Under the pieces are notes generated by a model, which did no database searches, was not told the origin of the DNA, and worked only from the letters and a program-made list of their open reading frames with translations. From assembly GCA_017442265.1 (NCBI GenBank), contig JAFSAC010000059.1, forward strand, positions 1 to 37,265: DNA of 37,265 nt. The letters are read 5' to 3'. The translations under genes were made by a program, and so were the position numbers. Below are positions 8,830 to 17,887 of the stretch, one piece after another (the first letter of the stretch is position 1; each line of letters starts with the position of its first letter). This DNA is from Clostridia bacterium (GTDB taxonomy: Bacteria; Bacillota; Clostridia; Oscillospirales; Acutalibacteraceae).

Positions 8830-9192
8830 TTATTCTTCTTTCACCAAATACTCGGTGATGTCCACCGGGGTGCCGTCCTTCCACAGCCGCTCGATGTCAT
8901 AAAACTCACGGGCTTCCGGTAAAAACAGATGAATTACCACCGAACCGTAGTCCATTAAAATCCAGCGAGAGGTCGCATACCCTTCGATCCGATCGGGAGC
9001 GATCTCCCCGTTTTTGAGATCGGTTTCCACGTAATCGCACAGGGCTTTCACCTGAGTAGTACTGCCACCGGTCGCAAACACGAAATAATCGGTCACGTCC
9101 GACAACCCCCGCACGTCGATCGCCACAATATCCCGGGCGAGATGTTTATCAAGGGCGTGGACGATCTTCCCTAATTTTTCCATTTCGGTCAT
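8830..9192 (-). CDS. rsfS: Ribosomal silencing factor RsfS
   Basis: A 120-residue RsfS (Iojap/YbeB) protein. The family binds ribosomal protein L14 on the large subunit and blocks subunit joining when nutrients are short. Conserved parts are DIVAIDVRGLSDVTDYFVFATG (about 20-41), the RIEGYATSRWILMDYGSVVIHLF region (about 73-95) and the end EFYDIERLWKDGTPVDI. The order nadD, yqeK, (LCP), rsfS, leuS is common in Clostridia. The gene begins 20 bases after the LCP gene and has AAAGGA upstream of the ATG. Confidence 0.96.
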   Translation of the reverse strand: MTEMEKLGKIVHALDKHLARDIVAIDVRGLSDVTDYFVFATGGSTTQVKALCDYVETDLKNGEIAPDRIEGYATSRWILMDYGSVVIHLFLPEAREFYDIERLWKDGTPVDITEYLVKEE

Positions 9193-9212
9193 TGATGTGT
9201 TTCGTCCTTTCG

Positions 9213-10520
9213 TTATGAAGCGGCGGTGGTCGTGGGCGCCGCCGTCGTTGCGGTGCTCTGCTCCACCGCAATCTCCGCCATACTCTGTTCCTTCACGTCC
9301 ACCGTCCCGGTGCCGGAGGAAAGCTCGGTTATCTGCAGATGCTCATCCTTCAGTTCCAGCCCATACGGATTGAATTTATCCTGTAACAGGGTAACCAGCG
9401 GCTGACGGCGAACCGAATAATAGGTCGCGGTTCCCTGGCGCGCCACCTGGCCCGGCAGAACGTAGAAAGAGGCGTTCGTGAGTTCCACGTCATGCATACT
9501 GTAAATCATCATAGAGAGGGCTTTCACAAAGGTAATGGAATCGGTTTTTCCGATATGAATGCCGGCCAGCATCTTCGCCACCGCTTTGGCATCGGTGTTT
9601 GCACGAATGGGGGTGGAGCCCGCCATAATCGGAGCAATCACCTTTTCCTGCAATGCATCTTCATTCATCGCGGTCATCCGCTGGAACAGCGCAGTTATCA
9701 CCTGGCGCTGACGCTGCAGGCGCTCTAAGTCCTTCGCCGGCGTGTTATTGTAATTATATTTTGTCGCATAGTAGAGGGCGGCTTTGCCGTCCAAAATGGT
9801 CTTGCCGGCCGGATAGGTGTTGCCCTCCACCTTCAAAGCGGAAGCAAGCTTCACGTCGATACCGCCTACGAGATCCACCATTTTCACCAGCGTATCCGGT
9901 TGCAGAATAAAGTAGTTATCCACCGGCATACTGTACTGGTCGTTAAACACCTTGATAAGACTCTCCACCGCCGAGCCGGTCTTTTCGGTAAGCGGGGTGG
10001 AGCAAACCGAATGTTTTCCGTCCGCCTGTTCCGGCTCGAATACCTGCTTGCGGCAGGTTTCACACCAGGTAAGCGGGGTGGGATTTTCCCACACGTTACC
10101 GACGCGGGTGACCGTCCAGTCACCGTTGTTCCCGATATAGGTATCGGTCGGCACCTGCAACAGCCGAAGAGTATCCTGTTTTTTATCATAACAGAGAAGA
10201 GAGAGCATTTCCATAGCGCCCCCCTCTTCCTCACCGGCGATACCGACAAGGAAATAGGAAACCTTTTTCTCCTGCGCTTCAGGGGTGGTATCGTAAGCAA
10301 TCAACGATACCTCGTGCTTATTGCCGCCGGAGGACATACTGGACAGCACAACAAACGCCACAATCCCGATAAACGCCAGCGAAAGACCTACCAAAAGTCC
10401 CACCATAACCCGGATGATCACCGTGCCGGCGGCAACCTTTTTCTTTTTCTTCTTTTTCTTGGAAACGCCGGCCTGCGCAGCCAGACTTACCTGGTTTTTC
10501 CGTTGCTTCTTATCCGCCAT
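9213..10520 (-). CDS. Divergent LytR-CpsA-Psr (LCP) family membrane protein
   Basis: A 435-residue protein with a basic cytoplasmic tail including eight lysines (21-28), one transmembrane helix (about 34-60) and an extracellular LCP domain (about 88-290). A Thr/Ala-rich tail ends the protein. LCP enzymes transfer wall polymers from polyprenyl carriers to peptidoglycan. Here key residues are changed: the usual Arg-x-Asp region reads GGAMEMLSL (about 100-108) and the PRDT motif reads VPTDT (123-127). An inserted stretch at about 145-178 carries Cys153, Cys156 and Cys173. DLERLQRQRQ (264-273) and LDGKAALYYA still fit the family. A 180-residue C-terminal region follows. It overlaps the nadD-yqeK stop by 11 bases and precedes rsfS. 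It may be catalytically altered or regulatory. Confidence 0.82.
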   Translation of the reverse strand: MADKKQRKNQVSLAAQAGVSKKKKKKKKVAAGTVIIRVMVGLLVGLSLAFIGIVAFVVLSSMSSGGNKHEVSLIAYDTTPEAQEKKVSYFLVGIAGEEEGGAMEMLSLLCYDKKQDTLRLLQVPTDTYIGNNGDWTVTRVGNVWENPTPLTWCETCRKQVFEPEQADGKHSVCSTPLTEKTGSAVESLIKVFNDQYSMPVDNYFILQPDTLVKMVDLVGGIDVKLASALKVEGNTYPAGKTILDGKAALYYATKYNYNNTPAKDLERLQRQRQVITALFQRMTAMNEDALQEKVIAPIMAGSTPIRANTDAKAVAKMLAGIHIGKTDSITFVKALSMMIYSMHDVELTNASFYVLPGQVARQGTATYYSVRRQPLVTLLQDKFNPYGLELKDEHLQITELSSGTGTVDVKEQSMAEIAVEQSTATTAAPTTTAAS

Positions 10521-11706
10521 AATCGTTTCCTCCCGTTTTTATTTCGTGCAAAGCCGCCAAGGTGTCCGGATGCACCGGATGACCGCGGTCGGTCAGATCC
10601 CGCACGGTGTATTCCAGCGCATACCGCATCGCCTCTTTCAGCGACCGATCCGCCAGCTTACGCATCACGTCTACGTCGTCATAATCCCGATCAGCCGAGG
10701 TGAAATCGGCAATGTACAGCACCTTTTCCAGCAGCGACATCCCCGCCCGGGCGGTGGTGTGATACCGCACCGCGTTGAGCAGGTCCTGATCGGAAATTTT
10801 CAGGATATGTTCCAAAAAAGCGGCTCCCGCTCTGGCGTGCCAAAGCTTTTTCGCTTTTTGTTCCACATCATCCAGTAGTATATCAAAGTCTTTGAAGATT
10901 TGCAACTGTTCATCCGGAGAAATATCCTTCATCACGTCGTGCAAAAGACCGGCCACTCGTGCCTTATCCGGATCGGTGCCGTATTTTTTTGCGAGCCGTT
11001 CCGCTTCCCGGGCAACCTCCAGCGAATGCAAAAACCGTCGGTCGCTTTCCCGCTTACGGATGATCTCGATAAACTGCGGTTCCATTTGCTTGAGATCCAT
11101 AAAAACCGGATCGCTGTAAAGACCGCGTTCTAAGATATACCGTTCTACCGATGCCGGCACCAGGTCGTCAAACGACCGACCGGCGGCGATCCTCTCCCGA
11201 ATATCAGAAGAGGAAATATCTCCGACCGGGGTATCCAAAATCTCAAACCGTGCGGATTTCACCGGCAAGGTATCGGCATACGCCTGCAGTTCTGCCGCCG
11301 TGACGTCCTCCCGGGGGACGGTGCATACCGTCGCCATAGACAGAATATCCTCAAACCGATACCAGGTGCCAAAGGTCATAAACATATCCGCACCGACCAA
11401 AAGATACCACTGAGCATCCGGGTATTGTTCCTTCAGCTCGGTTAGGGTATCCACCGTAAAGCTCGCCCCTCCCCGGGTAAGCTCCAGATCGGACACCGCA
11501 AAGCGCGGATCGTCCTCCACCGCCAGGCGACACATCTGAAAACGGTCAGAAGCGGCGGTATCACTGCTTTTGATCTTATGAGGCGGAACGAAGGTCGGCA
11601 TAAACAGCACCCGATCCAGTTGCAGCCGATCGGCCAGCATACGCGCCATCCGCAGGTGCGCAATATGCACCGGGTCAAAGGTGCCGCCAAAAAGCGCTAT
11701 TTTCAT
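10510..11706 (-). CDS. nadD: NadD-YqeK fusion: nicotinate-nucleotide adenylyltransferase plus HD phosphohydrolase
   Basis: A single 398-residue reading frame joins two proteins that are usually separate neighbours. Residues 1-200 are NadD, which makes deamido-NAD from nicotinate mononucleotide and ATP: GGTFDPVHIAHL (8-19) is the nucleotidyltransferase HxGH-type motif and ISSSDIRERI near 165 is the ISSTxIR motif. Residues about 210-390 are YqeK, an HD-domain hydrolase (family members cleave Ap4A): HSLEVAREAERL supplies the first His and GLLHDVMKD the HD pair. No stop codon or internal ribosome binding site separates the halves. The start overlaps the yhbY stop (ATGA) and the end overlaps the LCP gene, so translation is tightly coupled. 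Confidence 0.93.
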   Translation of the reverse strand: MKIALFGGTFDPVHIAHLRMARMLADRLQLDRVLFMPTFVPPHKIKSSDTAASDRFQMCRLAVEDDPRFAVSDLELTRGGASFTVDTLTELKEQYPDAQWYLLVGADMFMTFGTWYRFEDILSMATVCTVPREDVTAAELQAYADTLPVKSARFEILDTPVGDISSSDIRERIAAGRSFDDLVPASVERYILERGLYSDPVFMDLKQMEPQFIEIIRKRESDRRFLHSLEVAREAERLAKKYGTDPDKARVAGLLHDVMKDISPDEQLQIFKDFDILLDDVEQKAKKLWHARAGAAFLEHILKISDQDLLNAVRYHTTARAGMSLLEKVLYIADFTSADRDYDDVDVMRKLADRSLKEAMRYALEYTVRDLTDRGHPVHPDTLAALHEIKTGGNDYGG

Positions 11707-11996
11707 CGCGGCAGGGTGATCTGCGGTTCTTTTCCGGGACGGTACAGCACAAAGGTCCGTCCCATCACCTGTACGACGTCCGAACGGGTCGCCTCAGCGA
11801 TCGCTTCGGCGGCTTCTCTGGCAGAAAGCGGCGCCATTTCCTGCACCCGGCCTTTAATCAGTTCCCGGGCGGTCAGTGCATCCTCCGCCTGTTTGATAAG
11901 GGTATCGATAACCCCACCTTTGCCGACGTGCACAATGCACGCAAGCGGGTGGGCAAGCGAACGCAGGTAAGCGCGTTGTTTTCCGGTTAATTGCAT
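11703..11996 (-). CDS. yhbY: YhbY/CRS1 RNA-binding protein
   Basis: A 97-residue CRM-domain protein that binds RNA and associates with pre-50S ribosomes in other bacteria. The N-terminal LTGKQRAYLRSLAHPLACIV and the GKGGV loop near residue 26 are hallmarks of the family. The C-terminal part (VVQVMGRTFVLYRPG) completes the fold. Its TGA overlaps the ATG of nadD-yqeK and it follows rdgB by 34 bases. This is the usual yhbY-nadD-yqeK-rsfS order with the downstream pair fused. Confidence 0.95.
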   Translation of the reverse strand: MQLTGKQRAYLRSLAHPLACIVHVGKGGVIDTLIKQAEDALTARELIKGRVQEMAPLSAREAAEAIAEATRSDVVQVMGRTFVLYRPGKEPQITLPR

Positions 11997-12030
11997 AATA
12001 AGGGTCTCCTTTCAGCCGATCACACGGCTT

Positions 12031-12642
12031 TTATTGCGGATGCTTTTGCAGGAAATCCCGTAAAATCGGGGCAAATTCCCTAAGAGCCAAACCACGGTGG
12101 CTGATCGCATCCTTTTCACTATCCGAAATCTCGGCATAGGTTCTGCCATTATACTCCTCCACCGCAAACACCGGGTCGTAGCCAAAGCCGTTATTCCCGG
12201 CAGGGGTAAAGGCGATATAGCCGCGGCAGACCCCTTTGGCGGTCAGCATATCCCCATTCGGAAACACGCAAGAAATATCCGACTGGAACTGGGCGCCACG
12301 CTCAGAGAGCGGTACCTCCTTCATTTCGGACAACAGTTTATTCATACAGGCGGCATCATCCCCGTCCTCCCCTGCATAACGGGCAGAGTACACACCGGGA
12401 GCGCCGTTGAGCGCATCCACCATCAGTCCCGAGTCGTCCGCAATGGCGGGAAGGCCGGTAGCTTTACAGGCGGAAGCGGCTTTCAAATACGCATTTTCCG
12501 CAAAGGTTTCCCCGGTTTCTTCCACGTCGGGCAGGATGATCCCCAAATCGGTATCGGTCACCGCCTCGATGCCGAGCGGCACCAAAATGCGGCGCATCTC
12601 CTCTAATTTATGAGGGTTATGGGTGGCAATGATAAAGCGCAT
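12031..12642 (-). CDS. rdgB: RdgB/HAM1 non-canonical purine NTP pyrophosphatase
   Basis: A 203-residue enzyme that hydrolyses dITP, XTP and related triphosphates to monophosphates and so keeps deaminated purines out of DNA and RNA. Family marks are the N-terminal FIIATHNPHKLEEM, ADDSGLMVDALNGAPGVYSARY (about 67-88) and the C-terminal SHRGLALREF. A longer frame adds 24 residues, but GGAGG lies just before the ATG at 12642 and the family starts MRFIIATHN, so the shorter form is chosen. It begins right after the ftsY stop codon. Confidence 0.96.
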   Translation of the reverse strand: MRFIIATHNPHKLEEMRRILVPLGIEAVTDTDLGIILPDVEETGETFAENAYLKAASACKATGLPAIADDSGLMVDALNGAPGVYSARYAGEDGDDAACMNKLLSEMKEVPLSERGAQFQSDISCVFPNGDMLTAKGVCRGYIAFTPAGNNGFGYDPVFAVEEYNGRTYAEISDSEKDAISHRGLALREFAPILRDFLQKHPQ

Positions 12643-12646
12643 CGGT

Positions 12647-13555
12647 TTATCCTCCAAACATACCGTCCGCAAACGCGTCCGGATCAAACGGCTGCAGATC
12701 GTCGATTCCTTCACCGACTCCGATGAATTTCACCGGCACCTTCAGGTCCCCGCGCAAAGCGAGCACCACACCGCCTTTGGCGGTGCCGTCCAGTTTGGTC
12801 AGCACGATGCCGGTGATACCGGCTACCTCACGGAATTCCCGTGCCTGCTGGACCGCATTCTGACCGGTGGTGGCATCCAGTACCAGCAATACCTCTTTAT
12901 CGGCGCCCGGCAGTTCCCGGTCGATGATACGATCGATCTTATGCAGTTCTTCCATTAAATGCTTTTTATTATGCAGGCGGCCGGCGGTGTCACACAACAC
13001 CACGTCACAGCCGCGGGCTTTCGCCGCCGCAATGGCATCAAATACCACCGCCCCGGGGTCAGCGCCCTGGGTATGCCGCACGATATCCACCTTCGCACGC
13101 TCTGCCCAGACACCGAGCTGTTCGATCGCCGCATCCCGGAAGGTATCCGCCGCGGCAAGCAACACCTTTTTCCCCTGATTTTTCAGGATGTGTGCCATTT
13201 TTCCGACGGTGGTGGTCTTCCCCACCCCGTTGACACCGATCATCAGCACCACCGAAGGACGCGTGTTCAACACCAATTCCTGATCCCCGCGAAGCAGGTC
13301 GGAGACGGTGCTTTTCAGCAGGTCACGAACCGCATCAGGGTCGGTCACCCGCTCGGATTTCACCCGTTCTTCCAGCGTTTCACGGATCAAAGCGGCGGTC
13401 ACGGTGCCGACGTCGCTCATAATGAGAATTTCTTCCAGTTCATCAAACAGGTCGCGGTCAATGCGGGTAAAAGCACCGAGCATACTGTGCATCTGTCCCA
13501 TCACCGAATCGCGGGTCTTTTTCAGCCCGCCGGTGATCTTTTCAAAAAAGCCCAT
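12647..13555 (-). CDS. ftsY: Signal recognition particle receptor FtsY
   Basis: A 302-residue SRP-receptor GTPase that docks ribosome-SRP complexes at the membrane for cotranslational insertion. The N-domain is about 1-95. The G domain has G1 GVNGVGKTT (107-115), the DTFRDAAIEQL region (137-147), DTAGR (189-193) and TKLDGTAKGG (253-262), and ends in the amphipathic segment GIDDLQPFDPDAF. The long acidic N-terminal extension of enterobacterial FtsY is absent, as in many Firmicutes. It follows smc by 17 bases; the smc-ftsY pair is conserved in Firmicutes. Confidence 0.98.
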   Translation of the reverse strand: MGFFEKITGGLKKTRDSVMGQMHSMLGAFTRIDRDLFDELEEILIMSDVGTVTAALIRETLEERVKSERVTDPDAVRDLLKSTVSDLLRGDQELVLNTRPSVVLMIGVNGVGKTTTVGKMAHILKNQGKKVLLAAADTFRDAAIEQLGVWAERAKVDIVRHTQGADPGAVVFDAIAAAKARGCDVVLCDTAGRLHNKKHLMEELHKIDRIIDRELPGADKEVLLVLDATTGQNAVQQAREFREVAGITGIVLTKLDGTAKGGVVLALRGDLKVPVKFIGVGEGIDDLQPFDPDAFADGMFGG

Positions 13556-13572
13556 ACCTATGCTCGCTCCTT

Positions 13573-16500
13573 TCAGCCGTCAAGCCGCGGCTGGAGATTC
13601 AGTCCCAGTTTCTGTTCCACCTCGCTGGCACGCAGTTCCAGCAGTTTGGAAACACCCTGCTCCTGCATCGTGACACCATAGAGGGTATCCGCCTCTTCCA
13701 TGGTACCGCGGCGGTGGGTAATGGCGATAAACTGGGTCTTTTTGCACATTCGGCGCAGATACGCCGCATAACGATCCACGTTCACGTCGTCCAGCGCCGC
13801 CTCGATCTCGTCCAGTACGCAGAACGGCGAGGGGGTCACCTTCAGAATGGCAAACAGCAGTGCAATCGCCGACAACGCTTTTTCACCGCCGGACAGCGCC
13901 TCAAGGTTCAAGATCACCTTTCCGGGCGGCTGGACGTACAGATCAATGCCGGAACCAAGAATATCCTCCGGATCGGCCAGTTTCAGTTCGCCCTTACCGC
14001 CGCCGAACATTTCGGAGAATACCACCCCGAAGTTCTCGTTGATCTCTTTAAAGCGTTGGACGAAAATCTCCCGCATATGCACCGTGAGATCATCAATCTG
14101 ACGGAGCAGTTCCCGACGGGAATTTTCCACGTCCTCCACGTTGGATTTCATAAAGGTGTAGCGTTCGCTGACCTCACGGTATTCCTCGATCGCATCCACG
14201 TTGACACTACCCAGAGCGCGAATCTTATTTTTAAGGGTGGTCACCCGCCCGGTGGCTTCCTGCACGTTATCAATGGGTTTTGCCACCGCTTCTGCTTCCA
14301 TACGGGTGAGTTCGTATTCTTCATACAATCGGCGGGTCAGATCATCCGACTGCTTTTGCAGGTTGACCTGTTTTTCTTCCAAGCGGACCACCTCTTGACC
14401 CAGCCGCTCCCGCTCATCGTTCTTCTCGCGGGATTGCTGGCGTAGACGAGTCTGCGCCGCTTCGCCCTCCTGGCGCTTTTGCACCAGCAGTTCGATCTCC
14501 TCGGAAGAGGCCGCTGCTTTATCCCGGAGGGATTTCGCTTCGGCTTCCACCTCGGTAATCTGCTGTTCGATCGCGGTATTTGCCTGTTTTTGCTCCTCGA
14601 TCTGCTCTAACAGACGGTGGCGCTGGCCTTCCGCATCCGCACGACGGGCTTTCAGCGCGGCAATCGCCTGCTCGATACCCTCGATCTCTTTTTCGGCCGC
14701 CATAGCATCCAGCTGCGCCTGGGCGATCTGTTCGGACAGCGCTTCACGCTTTTCAGCCAGCTCGTTCCGACCGCCGGACATCTGCGCCAGTTTTTCTTCC
14801 AGCTCACGCTGCTCGGCGACCAAGCGATCGCTTTCAGCGGTAGCATCCTTATTCTGCTGTTTCCATTCGGAGGCGCGCAGGTTCAGGGTGTCCACCTCAG
14901 CGGTGAGTTCTTTGAGCGCCAAAGCGCCCGCCTCTGCCTGTTCACGCAGACGGCGCACCTCACCCTCACAGCGGATCTTGTCCTCCTGGGCGGTAATCAG
15001 TTCGCCCTTGGCGCCGGAAAGTTGGGCTTCCACCGCCGCAATATCCTGCTGTAATTTCGTGTAATTTTCCTGCGCATCGGCGGCTTGCTCCGCCAAGCGT
15101 TTGGCATCCTCCGACAGCCGTTCGATCTCGGCACGGCGGGACAAAAGACCCGCCCCCTTGATATGAGAACCGCCGGTCAGCGAGCCGCCGGCGTTTACCA
15201 CCTGGCCGTCAAGGGTCACCACCCGGAATTTATACCCATATTTGCGGGCGATCACCGTCGCATCGTCTAAATCCTCCGCCACGGCGGTACGACCCAACAG
15301 ATTGCGAGCAATCTCCTCATAGGTTTTATCACAGGACACCAGATCCGCCGCAATCCCGACAAAACCCGGTTCATTATCCAATTTTTCCTGCAAACGACTG
15401 CCGCGGATATTGGAAAGCGGCAGGAAGGTCACACGACCGCCACCGGTTTCCCGCAGATGACGGATCGCCCGTTTGGCATCCTCATCCCGGTCACAAACGA
15501 GGTTCTGCGCCGCACCGCCAAGTGCGGTTTCGATCGCCAGCGCATACTGGGCATCGGTGCGAAGTAACGAGGAAACCGGCCCGTGAATACCACGCAGAGA
15601 ACCACGCTGAGATTCCTTCATCACCGCTTTGACACTCTGGGCAAAGCCGTCGAGGTTACGCTCCAATTCTTCCAGCATCCGTACCCGGCGCTTTTTCTCC
15701 TCGGCGTCCAACGTCAAGGTATCCGCCTGCTTTTTCGCCGCTTCCACCTTGCCGATGCGGGAATCGTACCGCATCTGGTAACCGTTCACCGTATTCTGGA
15801 GCGATTCGATCCGCTCACAGCACGCTTTTAAGTCCTCTTCACACGCCTGCTGTTCGGCGGCGGTTTTGCGCTCCTGTTCGGTTTTCAGCGCAATAGCGGC
15901 GGTCACCTGGGACAGACGCATGGTGATCTCGGACAAAGCAGAGTCGCCGGTACCGATCTTTACCCGCAGATCCGAAATGGTGAGGGCAAGCTTAGAAGCC
16001 GCTTCGGAAAGCGCTTCCATTTCCCCGGTCACCGTTTCACTGCTACGAACCAGTTCGTCCATTTGTTCCGCCAGCTTCAGCCGCTGTTGTTCGGCGGCGG
16101 TAATAGCGGCTTTTTTCTCTTCGATCGCATTTTGCTGGGCGGCGATATCCTCTTCCAAATGACGGTCGCCGGCATCCGCATCCGCAATTTCCGCCTGCAT
16201 ACGGGCGATATTCTCGTTATTATGCGCGATGTCATTGCGGAGAACCGCCACGTCACCGTCCCGGCGGGTGGCTTCCTCCAACAGTTCCTGTGCCTTACGA
16301 CGGATGTCGTCCATTTGCACGGTGAGCTGTTGGGCGGTCAGCGCCAGCCCCTCGATCTCCTGTTCGAAATCGTCCTGCGCCGCCCCGGCCTTCTCATACT
16401 GGGTACGGGCCAGCTCCAATTTGGAATCCAGTTCCCGAAGAAGGGTGCGGGAATCGTTCATGGTACGGAGCCACAGACCGATCTCCAGTTCCTTTTTTTC

Positions 16501-17160
16501 ACCCGCTAACACCAAAAACTGTTTGGCTTTTTCGCATTGCTGAGCCAGCGGACCGACACGATCCTCCAGTTCCTGCAAAATGTCCCGCAGGCGCACCAGA
16601 TTTTCCTCGGCGGCGGCCAGTCGCCGTTCCGCTTCGTTTTTATGATACCGGTATTTCGCAATGCCGGCGGCTTCTTCAAAAATCTCCCGGCGCTCGTGGG
16701 ATTTGGAGGACACGATATCCCCGATCTTTCCCTGGCCGATGATCGAATAACCGTCCCGACCGAGGCCGGTATTCATAAACAGCATCTGAATGTCTTTCAG
16801 ACGGACCGAGGCGTTATTGAGCAAATATTCACTGTTACCCGAACGGTAGCACCGGCGGGTCACCTTCACATCATCCGCATCAAATTCCAGCGTGCGGTCG
16901 GTATTGCTGATAATGAGCGATACCTCCGCATAGCCGACCGGCTTCCGCAGGGCGGTACCGTTAAAGATGATGTCTTCCATTTTAGCGCTTCGCAAGCTTT
17001 TACCCGACTGTTCGCCGAGCACCCAGCGGATCGCGTCACTGATATTGGATTTACCGCTGCCGTTAGGACCAACGACCGCCGTAATACCGTCACTGAAATT
17101 TAAAACCGTTTTATCCGGAAAGGATTTAAATCCGTGGATTTCCAGTGCCTTCAGTATCAA
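13573..17160 (-). CDS. smc: Chromosome segregation SMC ATPase
   Basis: A complete 1195-residue SMC protein that, with ScpA and ScpB, extrudes DNA loops and helps separate sister chromosomes. The N-terminal head has Walker A GPNGSGKS (31-38) and the Q-loop region VLGEQS. Two long coiled coils (about 165-505 and 665-1000) flank a hinge whose core includes GFVGIAADLVSCD and the glycine-rich VVNAGGSLTGGS. The C-terminal head carries the ABC signature LSGGEKALSAIALL and Walker B FCVLDEIEAALDD. Coiled-coil arms and heads are uninterrupted. It starts 16 bases after rnc ends. No scpA or scpB occurs in this window. Confidence 0.98.
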   Translation of the reverse strand: MILKALEIHGFKSFPDKTVLNFSDGITAVVGPNGSGKSNISDAIRWVLGEQSGKSLRSAKMEDIIFNGTALRKPVGYAEVSLIISNTDRTLEFDADDVKVTRRCYRSGNSEYLLNNASVRLKDIQMLFMNTGLGRDGYSIIGQGKIGDIVSSKSHERREIFEEAAGIAKYRYHKNEAERRLAAAEENLVRLRDILQELEDRVGPLAQQCEKAKQFLVLAGEKKELEIGLWLRTMNDSRTLLRELDSKLELARTQYEKAGAAQDDFEQEIEGLALTAQQLTVQMDDIRRKAQELLEEATRRDGDVAVLRNDIAHNNENIARMQAEIADADAGDRHLEEDIAAQQNAIEEKKAAITAAEQQRLKLAEQMDELVRSSETVTGEMEALSEAASKLALTISDLRVKIGTGDSALSEITMRLSQVTAAIALKTEQERKTAAEQQACEEDLKACCERIESLQNTVNGYQMRYDSRIGKVEAAKKQADTLTLDAEEKKRRVRMLEELERNLDGFAQSVKAVMKESQRGSLRGIHGPVSSLLRTDAQYALAIETALGGAAQNLVCDRDEDAKRAIRHLRETGGGRVTFLPLSNIRGSRLQEKLDNEPGFVGIAADLVSCDKTYEEIARNLLGRTAVAEDLDDATVIARKYGYKFRVVTLDGQVVNAGGSLTGGSHIKGAGLLSRRAEIERLSEDAKRLAEQAADAQENYTKLQQDIAAVEAQLSGAKGELITAQEDKIRCEGEVRRLREQAEAGALALKELTAEVDTLNLRASEWKQQNKDATAESDRLVAEQRELEEKLAQMSGGRNELAEKREALSEQIAQAQLDAMAAEKEIEGIEQAIAALKARRADAEGQRHRLLEQIEEQKQANTAIEQQITEVEAEAKSLRDKAAASSEEIELLVQKRQEGEAAQTRLRQQSREKNDERERLGQEVVRLEEKQVNLQKQSDDLTRRLYEEYELTRMEAEAVAKPIDNVQEATGRVTTLKNKIRALGSVNVDAIEEYREVSERYTFMKSNVEDVENSRRELLRQIDDLTVHMREIFVQRFKEINENFGVVFSEMFGGGKGELKLADPEDILGSGIDLYVQPPGKVILNLEALSGGEKALSAIALLFAILKVTPSPFCVLDEIEAALDDVNVDRYAAYLRRMCKKTQFIAITHRRGTMEEADTLYGVTMQEQGVSKLLELRASEVEQKLGLNLQPRLDG

Positions 17161-17176
17161 TCGGTATCCCTCCTTT

Positions 17177-17863
17177 TCAAGCGTATCCCATAAGGAGCAG
17201 CGCTTCTTTTGCGGCGAGCTGCTCCGCTTCTTTTTTACTTCTGCCTTTGCCGGTGCCGATCACGTTAGAGTTTAAGTGCAGTTCCACCGTGAACTGCTTA
17301 TGGTGATCCGGACCGGACTCACCCGTCAGGACATACTCCAGCTTTTCTCCGGGATTTTGCTGGACGATCTCCTGAAGGGTGGTTTTATAATCCTTGAAAT
17401 GCCGCAGACGTTGCTGCTTCAATTCCGGGATCACAAACCGCAACACCAGGGTTTTCGCCGGTTCCAAGCCACCGTCGAGATAGATAGCCGCCACGATCGC
17501 TTCAAACGCATCCGCCAAAATGGACGGGCGTTCGGCGCCGCCGGAATGACGTTCCCCGCGCCCCAGTCGCAGATATTCACCGACCCCCAGTTCCTTCGAA
17601 TAGGAATACAGCGCTTTTTCACATACCGCCGCGGCACGGAGTTTGGTAAGTTCCCCTTCCGGACCGGTTTCGTGTTGAAACAGTTCGTTTGCGGTCACAA
17701 AGCCGAGCACCGAATCCCCTAAAAACTCCAGCCGTTCATTACTGGAAAGGCGGTGATCCCCCTCGTTGGCATACGAGGAATGGGTCAACGCATTTTCCAG
17801 CAGGGTCGGATTTTTAAAGGTGTAGCCCAGCTTTTGCATCAGCGGTTTTAGATCCTTTTGCAT
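17177..17863 (-). CDS. rnc: Ribonuclease III
   Basis: A 228-residue double-stranded RNA endonuclease that matures rRNA and turns over structured RNAs. The catalytic domain has the signature NERLEFLGDS (42-51) with its acidic residues, and a second acidic patch in ADAFEAIVAAIYLDGG. The dsRNA-binding domain (about 155-225) ends GKGRSKKEAEQLAAKEAL. It lies between plsX and smc, the normal Firmicutes position, with a 24-base gap to plsX. No acpP gene lies between plsX and rnc, where many relatives carry it. Confidence 0.97.
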   Translation of the reverse strand: MQKDLKPLMQKLGYTFKNPTLLENALTHSSYANEGDHRLSSNERLEFLGDSVLGFVTANELFQHETGPEGELTKLRAAAVCEKALYSYSKELGVGEYLRLGRGERHSGGAERPSILADAFEAIVAAIYLDGGLEPAKTLVLRFVIPELKQQRLRHFKDYKTTLQEIVQQNPGEKLEYVLTGESGPDHHKQFTVELHLNSNVIGTGKGRSKKEAEQLAAKEALLLMGYA

Positions 17864-17887
17864 CGGTGACTTCCCCTTTTGACGTGG

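Noticed and set aside
10425..10460. Poly-lysine codon run in the LCP gene as a programmed frameshift site
   Set aside because: The A-rich run does not form an in-frame A-AAA-AAG heptamer, the frame continues into a normal membrane helix, and shifted frames give nothing recognisable.
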